Below, piece by piece: positions 45,238 to 52,181 of a stretch of DNA of 64,000 nucleotides. Below the pieces are notes generated by a model. The model was not told the origin of the DNA. It saw only the letters and a list, made by a program, of their open reading frames with translations, and ran no database searches. The DNA comes from Actinacidiphila bryophytorum (GTDB taxonomy: Bacteria; Actinomycetota; Actinomycetes; Streptomycetales; Streptomycetaceae), in contig NZ_JAFFIX010000029.1 of assembly GCF_016916835.1 (NCBI RefSeq), positions 1-64,000 of the forward strand. Direction: 5' to 3'. The position numbers and the translations under genes were made by a program. Position 1 is the stretch's first letter; every line of letters starts with the position of its first letter.

Positions 45238-45881
45238 GATCCGGCCCTCTCCAGTTCGATGGCGTGCCGTGCCTCGACGACCTTGGCCTTGAGATAGCGG
45301 TAGTTGTCCGGGTTCGAGTGGACGTCGGTACTGAACACCGAGCGCAGGACTATGCCGGCGCCGCGGAGTTGTTCGACCTTGTCCGGGTTGTTGGTCAGCA
45401 GGTCGATCTCGTCCACGCCCAGAGACCGCAGCATCTGCGCGGCCACCGTGTAGTCGCGCTCGTCGTCGGCCCGGCCGAGCTTGCGGTTGGCGGCGAAGGT
45501 GTCCAGGCCCTGGTCCTGCAGACGGTAGGCGTCGAGCTTGTTGTACAGGCCGATGCCGCGGCCCTCTTGCCGTAGGTACAGCAGGTAGCCGCCGGCACGG
45601 TCGATCTTGGCTATGGCCTCGTGCAACTGCGGCCCGCAGTCGCAGCGCAGCGACCCGAAGACGTCTCCGGTGAGGCACTCGGAATGCAGACGGACGAGCG
45701 GCACCCGGCCGGGCTTCCCTATGCGGACTGCCAGGTGCTCGCGCCGGTCGGCCAGCCCGTGGAAGCTGATCAGCTCCGCGGGCACCGAAGAAGGCCCCGC
45801 CTGTAGCGCTATTGGCGTCCTGCCGCGGATGGTCGGCACGTGGTCCGAGGTTTCACCCACGTCGCCTGAGGTTGCACTCAC
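45234..45881 (-). CDS. GTP cyclohydrolase II (pathway copy, ToxB/RibA-like)
   Basis: About 215 residues with the complete GTP cyclohydrolase II signature: the zinc motif HSECLTGDVFGSLRCDCGPQL (three Cys), the catalytic loop LYLRQEGRGIGLYNK and LLTNNPDKVEQL. It opens GTP to 2,5-diamino-6-ribosylamino-4-pyrimidinone 5'-phosphate with release of formate and pyrophosphate, the first step of riboflavin and of toxoflavin-type azapteridines. No other riboflavin genes are present, so this is a dedicated copy. The GTG at 45881 has GGGGGGATG upstream and overlaps a small ORF stop (GTGA). An in-frame ATG at 45887 would add two residues but has no spaced ribosome-binding site. Confidence 0.92.
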   Translation of the reverse strand: MSATSGDVGETSDHVPTIRGRTPIALQAGPSSVPAELISFHGLADRREHLAVRIGKPGRVPLVRLHSECLTGDVFGSLRCDCGPQLHEAIAKIDRAGGYLLYLRQEGRGIGLYNKLDAYRLQDQGLDTFAANRKLGRADDERDYTVAAQMLRSLGVDEIDLLTNNPDKVEQLRGAGIVLRSVFSTDVHSNPDNYRYLKAKVVEARHAIELERAGS

Positions 45882-46018
45882 AAACATCCCCCCATGGTGG
45901 AAAGGTGGTTATGTGAACTTCCCGCTCCGGCCATCGCGGCGGACGGATCAAAGGCCCCGTAGTCGCACAGCGCGGTGGCGGTGCCACCGGGATCGGCGAA
46001 CTCGCCCGGAATCCACAT
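45878..46018 (-). CDS. Possible 46-residue leader ORF upstream of GTP cyclohydrolase II
   Basis: A short frame beginning MWIPGEFADPGG and ending MGGCL, whose TGA overlaps the cyclohydrolase GTG as GTGA. The overlap matches the coupling used throughout this operon, which is the main reason to list it. There is no clear Shine-Dalgarno before its ATG, and a TTG at 46066 could extend it in frame. It could be a regulatory leader, a small peptide of the pathway or chance. The stretch 46019-46319 holds no other gene I can support and must carry the operon promoter. Confidence 0.25.
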   Translation of the reverse strand: MWIPGEFADPGGTATALCDYGAFDPSAAMAGAGSSHNHLSTMGGCL

Positions 46019-46319
46019 GAGACGTTCACGACTCGTCTCGCCTAGAGCGGCTATAGCGAGAACCAAGAAAGCGTTATGTCATGTCCGGTAGCGTCGAAGG
46101 CATCCTCTGTGAACCCTCACGGAGTTGCAGAACGGCATGCCTGAGCATATTCCGGGTATTGCAGACCGCCGCCGGCGCAGCTACTCTGACGAATCCATGC
46201 CAATAGCAGACGGCGGGACCGGGCGGGAATCACCGCGCTGCCGTCCCAGCAGAGCGGAGGTCGCGGTGGCGTGCGATCCAACGCGCGGCCATAAGGCTGT
46301 CCCACCGTGCCGGTAACGC

Positions 46320-46484
46320 CTACAGCGAGGTCGGAGCCGAATGACTGCTGGAGGCCTCCGGCCACCCGGTGTCTGCCATGACGGTCCGGGACGCCGACTG
46401 GTGAGCGGCGCCGAGCCCGGCGCCCGCACCGATCAGACCCAGCACCGCCAGTGCAAGAGCCGTGAAAACAGTGATCCGTTGCAT
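46320..46484 (-). CDS. Small secreted peptide of unknown function
   Basis: A 54-residue ORF with a clear signal peptide: MQRIT, then a hydrophobic stretch (VFTALALAVLGLIGAGAGLGA) followed by AAH near residue 27. The mature part is about 27 residues, rich in Ser, Thr and Pro. An AGGA site precedes the ATG. Short secreted proteins of this design are common in Streptomyces and have no known role. It lies between the region B operon promoter and the divergent regulator gene. Confidence 0.6.
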   Translation of the reverse strand: MQRITVFTALALAVLGLIGAGAGLGAAHQSASRTVMADTGWPEASSSHSAPTSL

Positions 46485-46609
46485 GCCAGTCCTATTCACG
46501 GGGTTGGTGACAGGTTGCTTGACGCGGACAAGCGTAGCTATCGCACTCGATGTTCTCGGCCGGTCGAACCTTCCGGAACCTGCACATCGGCTTTCTGGAG
46601 GTTCTAATA

Positions 46610-47653
46610 GTGGTTGAATCCGGGCGTAGTCTCCCAGAACTGACCGAGGCAGCGGTCGCGGTATACCGGTGCGCGCTTGCGGCGGGGCGCTTGGACAAGG
46701 AGTCGGTCAACGCCACCCGCATAGACGGAGTGGCAGCCGAAGATGTGGAACCTGCGATTCAGACCCTTATCAGGTTATCCTTACTTTCTCCTGATCCCGA
46801 CACCGGTGCGCTGCTGCCTCTCAGCCCGGGTCGAGCCACCGGTATAGCGGTCAACGCGTTCGAGGCCCGCCTCGCTGACGAGGAGGTGCACCTGGCCCGC
46901 GAGCGGGCCTCGGCAGCGGCCCTGCGCCAGGCGCTCGCCGTCCTGAGCACCGAGTACTTCCGGCTCCGGGCCGACGACGACGGCCCGATCCAGCTGCTGG
47001 AGTCCGGGCACGCCGTCCGCCGGCTTCTCGAGGAACACTCCAACGCCTGCCGTCAGGAAGTCGCGACCTGCCAGCCCGGCGGCCCACGGCCGGTGGCGGA
47101 ACTGTTCGACGCCCAGCACCGCGACCTGGAGCTGGTACGTCGCGGCGTCCGCTTCCGCACGCTGTATCAGCACTCGGCGCGGTTCGACGGCCCGACCATC
47201 GACTACGCGGCGACGCTGTTGGCCGACGGCGGCCAGATCCGCACCTCGACCACCTTGCCGCCCCGGATGATCATCATCGACGACGTCGCCTTTGTCTCCC
47301 GGGACAGCGGCCTCCCGGGCGCCGTGGTGGTGCGGGAACCGTCACTGGTCGCGTTCCTCCGCTCGGTGTTCGACACGGCGTGGGAGGACTCGTTCCCCTT
47401 CCAGACCGGTGCCAAGCCCAGTGCGGTCGCGATCGACGCGGCCCAGGAGAAGCTGCTGTCCCTGTTGGCCGAGGGCCTCAAGGTCGCGGCGATCGCCAAA
47501 CGTCTGGGAGTTTCTGAGCGTACGTGCCAGAGCTACCTGAAGGTCCTCTTCCGGCGCCTCGGCGTCGTCGACCGGTTCCAGGCCGGCGCGGTCGCGCAGC
47601 ACTTGGGGCTGATTGATCTGTCACATCGTCACGGGACCTCGCCGAGAGAGTAA
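46610..47653 (+). CDS. LuxR-family transcriptional regulator with two TTA codons
   Basis: A 347-residue regulator. The N-terminal half is helical, with a winged-helix-like part (about 10-60) and a coiled segment (85-120). The middle holds a phospholipase-D-like/TrmB-style effector region (SARFDGPTIDYAATLL to MIIIDDVAFVSRD). The C-terminus is a LuxR HTH (LLSLLAEGLKVAAIAKRLGVSERTCQSYLKVLFRRLGV). Leu56 and Leu58 are TTA codons, so translation should need the bldA tRNA. The GTG at 46610 has GGAGG eight bases upstream. It is transcribed away from the region B operon and is its probable pathway-specific regulator. Confidence 0.82.
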   Translation: MVESGRSLPELTEAAVAVYRCALAAGRLDKESVNATRIDGVAAEDVEPAIQTLIRLSLLSPDPDTGALLPLSPGRATGIAVNAFEARLADEEVHLARERASAAALRQALAVLSTEYFRLRADDDGPIQLLESGHAVRRLLEEHSNACRQEVATCQPGGPRPVAELFDAQHRDLELVRRGVRFRTLYQHSARFDGPTIDYAATLLADGGQIRTSTTLPPRMIIIDDVAFVSRDSGLPGAVVVREPSLVAFLRSVFDTAWEDSFPFQTGAKPSAVAIDAAQEKLLSLLAEGLKVAAIAKRLGVSERTCQSYLKVLFRRLGVVDRFQAGAVAQHLGLIDLSHRHGTSPRE

Positions 47654-47715
47654 CCACCTGCGGCTGGAAGCAGCGGCTCGTGGTGTGCCTGACGGCATAC
47701 CGGGCCTGCGAGGAG

Positions 47716-48108
47716 TCAGTTCATGCCGACGCTCTGCCGGTCCGGCTCGATGAGGAGGGCGACGCGCTCGACGTCGCGCGAGTACGGGCCGCCGATGTAT
47801 TTCTCCGCGATCCGGTCGACGATCTCCCAGCCCTCGTCTCCCGCTACCCATTCCACGACCCTGCCGCGGACCAGCACCGGTTCGAACGGCTTGTCGGGCG
47901 GCGTCAGCGAGATCGCGACCCGGGGGTCGCGCCGCAGGTTGCGGGCCTTGCGCGAGTCGGGGCCGGTGAGCACGACGATGTGCTCGCGGTGCGTGCCGAT
48001 CCAGACGGGGACGGCGTGCGGCCCGCCGTCGGGCAGCACGGTGGCGAGGTGGGCGATCGGGGCGCCGTCGAGTACGTCGCGGACGTCGGTGTGGATCATC
48101 GTGGTCAT
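47716..48108 (-). CDS. PPOX-class F420/FMN-dependent oxidoreductase
   Basis: A 130-residue split-barrel protein of the pyridoxamine-5'-phosphate-oxidase-like class: IAHLATVLPDGGPHAVPVWIG, KARNLRRDPRVAISLTPP and VLVRGRVVEW. Actinobacterial members bind F420 or FMN and reduce varied substrates. It is convergent with the LuxR gene and has its own direction with the reductase-like gene upstream. Whether it serves region B is unknown. Confidence 0.82.
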   Translation of the reverse strand: MTTMIHTDVRDVLDGAPIAHLATVLPDGGPHAVPVWIGTHREHIVVLTGPDSRKARNLRRDPRVAISLTPPDKPFEPVLVRGRVVEWVAGDEGWEIVDRIAEKYIGGPYSRDVERVALLIEPDRQSVGMN

Positions 48109-48170
48109 CTCCTGCTGAGTGCGAGGGGTGGGGTGACTGCCGGAGGGGGTGGTGGTGGCCGGGGCTGCGA

Positions 48171-48764
48171 TCAGCGCTCGACCGCGTAGTGAAGGTGGGT
48201 GACGCCGGGCGCCGGCACGGATTCCATCAGCCGCAGCCGTACATGGCCGGGCAGGCTCTGGAAGAAGGGCCGGCCGCCGCCGAGCAGGACGGGCACCTGG
48301 TGGAGGACGACCTCGTCGACCAGGCCCGCCGCGAGCGCTGCGGTGACGACTCCGCCACCCATGAGGCCGACGTCCTTGGGTCCGGCCGCCCCGCGGGCGG
48401 CGGCCACCGCGTCCTCGATGCCCGAGGTGACGAGCGTCTGCCGCTCGGTGATCTCCGGGGCGGACCGGTGGCTGAGCAGGAACAGCGGGGCCGTCGGGTG
48501 CGGGCTGCCGCCGCCGAAGCGGCCGGAGTCCTCGTACGTGTTGCGTCCGGCGACGATGGCGCCGGTGCGGGCGGACAGGGAGTCGAAGAGCCGCGCGCCG
48601 GCCGGGCTCAGCTTGAAGCCGTCGAACTCCTGGCTGGGCGTATCGCCGTCGAAGTACCAGTCGAAGAGCTGGGTGCCGTCGCCGAGGCCGCGCCCGGGGC
48701 CTGCGTCGCGGCCGGTGATGTATCCGTCGACCGATACCGCGTGGGCGCTGAAGACCTTGCTCAT
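48171..48764 (-). CDS. Dihydrofolate-reductase-like (RibD C-terminal-type) protein
   Basis: A 197-residue protein of the bacterial bifunctional deaminase-reductase C-terminal family: AHAVSVDGYITGRD at the start, IVAGRNTYEDSGRFGG, VGLMGGGVVTAALAAGLVDEVVLHQVPVLLGGG at the end. These bind NADPH like DHFR. There is no deaminase domain, so it cannot replace a ToxE/RibD deaminase. The ATG at 48764 follows GAGAGG; an ATG at 48803 in frame is less likely. It may be a general reductase not tied to the clusters. Confidence 0.82.
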   Translation of the reverse strand: MSKVFSAHAVSVDGYITGRDAGPGRGLGDGTQLFDWYFDGDTPSQEFDGFKLSPAGARLFDSLSARTGAIVAGRNTYEDSGRFGGGSPHPTAPLFLLSHRSAPEITERQTLVTSGIEDAVAAARGAAGPKDVGLMGGGVVTAALAAGLVDEVVLHQVPVLLGGGRPFFQSLPGHVRLRLMESVPAPGVTHLHYAVER

Positions 48765-48839
48765 GTCCGCGTTCCTCTCTGGGGTTCCCTGAAGAGACGC
48801 CATGACCGTACCAGATGGCGTTCCCTCAAGGAACCCTGA

Positions 48840-49340
48840 TTGCCGGACTGCTGCCGTCAGCGCACGAGCTTCAGCGGACTGGCGTGCTCGAACGGCACCC
48901 GTTGCACCACGTTGCCGTCGGTGGCCAACGCCGAGACGAGCAGGAGGGTCAACGTCGCCGCGATCCGCTCTCTGTCAGGCAATCAGCTCGTCGCGACCTC
49001 CACGCTCACTCCTGCTCAGACCTTGACGGCGGGAGACTGCACCCAGGTCGGCACCTCGTCACCGACCCTGATCCTGACGGACGGTGGTTTCGGCGACGTC
49101 AAAGTCGACTGGCACGGCGTGATGAGCACGAGCAGAAGCTTCACGGGCGATGTCCGGCATGCGCGGTTCGACCTCAAGAACAGCGCCGGAAATATCGTGA
49201 GAGCGATTGACGGTCTGGACGGCCCCGAAATGGTCTTCAACCGATTCATGGGCTACGACTTCCATCGCTTCACCACAATGCACATGGCTCCACGCGATTT
49301 CCTCAGCATCGATGAGGTCGACTGGTGGGGAGACTGCTAA
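48840..49340 (+). CDS. Hypothetical protein, possibly 5'-truncated
   Basis: The last 110 residues (from LTAGDCTQVG to DEVDWWGDC) look like a folded small domain with a normal amino-acid balance and two Cys. The first 55 residues read like non-coding DNA (NGTRCTTLPSVANAETSRR). The only start in frame is a TTG without a ribosome-binding site, and there is no signal peptide. It may be a truncated secreted protein or a frameshifted gene. It overlaps the end of the convergent hydrolase gene by four bases. No family is recognised. Confidence 0.35.
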   Translation: MPDCCRQRTSFSGLACSNGTRCTTLPSVANAETSRRVNVAAIRSLSGNQLVATSTLTPAQTLTAGDCTQVGTSSPTLILTDGGFGDVKVDWHGVMSTSRSFTGDVRHARFDLKNSAGNIVRAIDGLDGPEMVFNRFMGYDFHRFTTMHMAPRDFLSIDEVDWWGDC

Positions 49341-50125
49341 TAATCGTCAACCCCGGCACCAGGCCGCACAGGCGGACCTGGTGCCGCTGGTCGAGAGCAT
49401 ACGGTTCCTGCCGTCAGGCACTCGGCCAGCAGGTCGACGACGTCGCGCCAGGCCCGTTGCGCGTGGCGGGGGTGGTAGGCGACGCCGGGGACTATGGGGT
49501 GGTCGACCGGTGGGTGGTGGAAGGCGTGCAAGGCGCCGCCGTACACCACGAGGCGCCAGTCGACGCCCGCGGCCTGCATCTCGGCGGTGAACGCCTCCCG
49601 TTGCGCGGGCGGCATGACCGGGTCCTCCGACCCCACCCCGGCCCACACCGGGCAGCGAATGCGCGCCGCCTCGCCCGGGCGGCCGGTGGCCAGGCCGTTG
49701 ACCGTTCCGATCGCGCGCAGGTCGGCGCCGTCGCGCCCGAGTTCCAGCGCGATCACGCCGCCGGTGCCGTAGCCCACGGCGGCGATCCGGTCGGGGTCGG
49801 TACGCGCTTCAGCGCGCAACACGTCGAGCGCCGCATGGCCGATACCCCGCATCCGGTCGGGCTCGGCGAGCAGCGGCATGCATCGGGCCAGCATCTCCTG
49901 GGGGTCACCCAGGTAGCGCCCGCCGTGGAGGTCGAAGGCCAGCGCCACGTATCCCAGCTCCGCGAGCGCATCGGCCCGGCGGCGCTCGACGTCACTGAGC
50001 CCCATGCCCTCCGGCCCGACAAGCACCGCGGGCCGGCGATCGGCTCCGGCCGGGAGTGCGAGGTGGCCGATCATCGTCAGTCCGTCGGCCGGGTACTCGA
50101 CCCTGCGCGTTGCGATCGTCGTCAT
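49337..50125 (-). CDS. Dienelactone-hydrolase-family protein lacking the nucleophile
   Basis: A 262-residue alpha/beta hydrolase-fold protein of the dienelactone hydrolase family (PAVLVGPEGMGLSDVERRRADALAELGYVALAFDLHGG; AGVGSEDPVMPP; YGGALHAFHHP). The nucleophile elbow, usually GYCFGG or GYSxGG, is GYGTGG here, so the catalytic Cys/Ser is replaced by Gly, although the Asp and His remain. It may be non-hydrolytic or use another residue. The ATG at 50125 opens a monocistronic gene. Confidence 0.78.
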   Translation of the reverse strand: MTTIATRRVEYPADGLTMIGHLALPAGADRRPAVLVGPEGMGLSDVERRRADALAELGYVALAFDLHGGRYLGDPQEMLARCMPLLAEPDRMRGIGHAALDVLRAEARTDPDRIAAVGYGTGGVIALELGRDGADLRAIGTVNGLATGRPGEAARIRCPVWAGVGSEDPVMPPAQREAFTAEMQAAGVDWRLVVYGGALHAFHHPPVDHPIVPGVAYHPRHAQRAWRDVVDLLAECLTAGTVCSRPAAPGPPVRPGAGVDDY

Positions 50126-50391
50126 GCGACCGGACCGTAGTGATCGTCGGGTCCTGTCGAGCCGCTGTTCTGCCGCGGGCAGAACGATGCGGTATCCCCC
50201 TTAATGCAGTGACACGTCACCATTATGCCGCGGAGCCCGCTCACGCGGCAGGGGTCTCAGATCGACTCGGCCTCCCCCCGGCCGACGTCGACCTGCTCCT
50301 GGCGGAGTACGAACGCCCCTCGCCGCGCGGGGAGTTGGCTCTCCCTCGGGCTCGCCGCCGGGGATTTCGGAATGCCGGGAACTGACCCGGC

Positions 50392-50436
50392 TCACAGCTG
50401 CGGGAGCAAGATGCTTTGTTCCTCGTAGGGTTTCAT
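50392..50436 (-). CDS. Possible 14-residue peptide ORF
   Basis: An ATG nine bases after a strong GGAGG opens a frame for MKPYEEQSILLPQL and then stops. The Lys-Pro-Tyr-Glu start with following Leu/Pro resembles the first residues of some RiPP leaders, but the frame ends at once, so it may be a leader peptide, a truncated precursor or chance. A 14-bp perfect hairpin lies 50 bases upstream on this strand. The surrounding 50126-50692 has no other gene I can support. Confidence 0.25.
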   Translation of the reverse strand: MKPYEEQSILLPQL

Positions 50437-50483
50437 GATAAAAATCCTCCACTGCAAGTCGCCCAGAGAGTACTGAGGAAGGG

Positions 50484-50519
50484 CCGGCGGATCCGTCCTG
50501 TCCTTGACGGATCCGCCGG
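50484..50519. other. Perfect 14-bp inverted repeat with 8-base loop
   Basis: CCGGCGGATCCGTC (50484-50497) pairs exactly with GACGGATCCGCCGG (50506-50519) around the loop ctgtcctt. No T-run follows on either strand. It sits in the 5' region of the secreted-protease gene (plus strand) and upstream of the tiny ORF (minus strand), so it could be a terminator for either direction, a regulatory RNA fold or an operator. Confidence 0.6.
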
Positions 50520-50692
50520 ACGGTCACCGGCACGCGCCCAGAGTGCCGACCGGGAACAGCCTTACCCGATAACCGTGTTCGACGGCGGGGAAGCTGTTGC
50601 CCCGAACGACCCCTCGGCCGATCCCGTCCCTCTTCACGGCGCTCCCTGCAGTTCCACCGCGCGGTGCGCGAAATCCACACGAGGGGACAGCT

Positions 50693-51331
50693 ATGTCCAG
50701 AGTGTCACGCAATGCGACGGCCGTGGCCGTCGGAATCATCGGCTGGGCCGCGGTCTTCGCCACCAGTGGCGCAACCAACGCCATGGCAAACACGCTGCCA
50801 TTCGACAATATGTATCCGACAGAGAATGCGAACTGGCCGTGCGTCGACTACGGCGTCCACGGGAACTTCTGCCAGACGGACAACAGCACCCTGACCGTCT
50901 GGCTCCAGGGCACGTTGTCGAGCGGGGACAAGACCACCGTCAAGGGCCGGCTGGCCAACCAGTACAGCCCCACCGACCTCGCCGTGCAGTATCCGGCATC
51001 GCCCTCGTACAGCGGAAGCGCCGAGACGGACATCGTCTACCAGCAGAGCACGTCCGGGATGAGCGGCAGCACCATCGGCTTCACCTGGTGCGATGACGCC
51101 GTCTCCAGCACTCGCTGCGACCAGCAGTACGTGCGGTTCCGCTACCACGGCATCGACGCGGAGTTGGCCTGCCACGAGACCGGCCATGCGGTCGGCCTCA
51201 CCCACGGCCAGAACGCCTTCCCTGCGGTGGCCAACGACAACTCGTCGCTCGGCTGCATGGAAACGCCCGACATCGGCAACCGGCCGTCGCTCGGGGCGAC
51301 GAACGTCGGCGCGATCAACGCGACGTACTGA
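50693..51331 (+). CDS. Secreted zinc metalloprotease (metzincin type)
   Basis: A 212-residue protein with a signal peptide (basic SRVSRN, then a hydrophobic stretch, probable cut after ATNAMA near residue 32). It has the extended zinc motif HETGHAVGLTH (His161, Glu162, His165, His171), the HExxHxxGxxH of metzincins. Six Cys residues suggest disulfides. A downstream Met in GCMETPD may be the Met-turn. It is probably an exported protease of the snapalysin-like/matrixin-like size class. The ATG at 50693 follows GAGGGGACA; a longer frame from 50597 is not coding-like. The next gene follows after 13 bases. Confidence 0.85.
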   Translation: MSRVSRNATAVAVGIIGWAAVFATSGATNAMANTLPFDNMYPTENANWPCVDYGVHGNFCQTDNSTLTVWLQGTLSSGDKTTVKGRLANQYSPTDLAVQYPASPSYSGSAETDIVYQQSTSGMSGSTIGFTWCDDAVSSTRCDQQYVRFRYHGIDAELACHETGHAVGLTHGQNAFPAVANDNSSLGCMETPDIGNRPSLGATNVGAINATY

Positions 51332-51344
51332 GAGGCGGAGACCG

Positions 51345-52100
51345 ATGAAGCTCAGAATCAAAGTCACGATGGGCACGGTGCTCGTCGCGGCGGGCACCTG
51401 TGCGGCGCTCACCGCGGGCACCCTGGCCGTGGCCGCCACCGGCTCGTCCAAGCCGCCGGCGCCGAAGGTCGTGGTCGCCGACGGCGACGACCTGCTGCCC
51501 AGCGCCACCGCGACCGACTGGGTCACCTACAGCGACCACCTCGCCGTGGTCACCGTCACCGCGGAGCACGCGCTGCCGGCGTCGGCGGAGGAGGTCGCGG
51601 CGGGCGAGGGGTTCATCCCCCGGGTGATCACCGCGCACGTCGACAAGATCCTCTGGTCGCGGCCCGACGCGCCCGCGGCGCCCACCACGATGGACTGGGA
51701 CCTCGACGGCTGGACCTTCCACGGCGACGTGCAGACCCCGGTACGCCTGGACGGCGAGCCGAGCATGGCGGTCGGCGAACAGTACGTCGTACCGATCACG
51801 TACCTGAGCCCCACCCTCACCGTCAACGAGGCCGGCTGGGAACCGCTCAGCACCGAAGCGCTGCTGCCGGACGCCAACGACACACTGGGCGCCGGCGCCC
51901 AGGTCATCGGCTATGACGGACCCGCCTCCGACCCCACCCACGAAAGCGCCGTCAAGGACGACGCGTGGGGCGGCACCCCGGAAGAACTCGCCGCGACCCT
52001 GGCCGCGACCGCACCCGACCCGGCCGCGGCCCCGTACATGCAGTTGCCCCCCGACGTGCGCTTCGCGAGCGTCAACAACTCGGACCACACGACCGGCTGA
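51345..52100 (+). CDS. Secreted protein of unknown function
   Basis: A 251-residue protein with a signal peptide (MKLRIK, then a hydrophobic Ala/Gly/Thr stretch to about residue 33) and no lipobox Cys. The mature part is acidic, beta-rich in appearance and shows no domain I recognise (WVTYSDHLAVVTV; GEQYVVPITYL). It starts 13 bases after the metalloprotease stop with a GGCGGAG site, so the two are co-expressed. A propeptide-like, inhibitor or substrate-binding role alongside the protease is possible but not shown by the sequence. Confidence 0.7.
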   Translation: MKLRIKVTMGTVLVAAGTCAALTAGTLAVAATGSSKPPAPKVVVADGDDLLPSATATDWVTYSDHLAVVTVTAEHALPASAEEVAAGEGFIPRVITAHVDKILWSRPDAPAAPTTMDWDLDGWTFHGDVQTPVRLDGEPSMAVGEQYVVPITYLSPTLTVNEAGWEPLSTEALLPDANDTLGAGAQVIGYDGPASDPTHESAVKDDAWGGTPEELAATLAATAPDPAAAPYMQLPPDVRFASVNNSDHTTG

Positions 52101-52107
52101 CACCTCA

Positions 52108-52137
52108 CGGTCCCCTGCCCGCCAGGTCAGGGGACCG
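52108..52137. terminator. Bidirectional hairpin terminator between convergent genes
   Basis: CGGTCCCCTG (52108-52117) pairs exactly with CAGGGGACCG (52128-52137) around a 10-base loop. It lies in the 81-base gap between the convergent secreted-protein and ATP-grasp genes, where a two-way terminator is expected. There is no long T-run, as is common in Streptomyces. Confidence 0.7.
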
Positions 52138-52181
52138 CAGCGGCCGCACGAGCCTGCATCCCTCCGGCACGGCATGGGGCT

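Noticed and set aside
45234-45881. Treating the cyclohydrolase as part of a riboflavin operon
   Set aside because: No ribD, ribE, ribH or FMN riboswitch is visible, and all neighbours are pathway enzymes.
48171-48764. Reading this gene as the missing ToxE/RibD deaminase of region B
   Set aside because: Only the reductase-type motifs are present and there is no zinc-deaminase signature; it is separated from the operon by two genes in another arrangement.
50201-50680. A 159-codon minus-strand frame in the gap before the metalloprotease
   Set aside because: It is Arg/Gly/Pro-rich with no domain, and its only attractive part is out of frame with the well-positioned ribosome-binding site.
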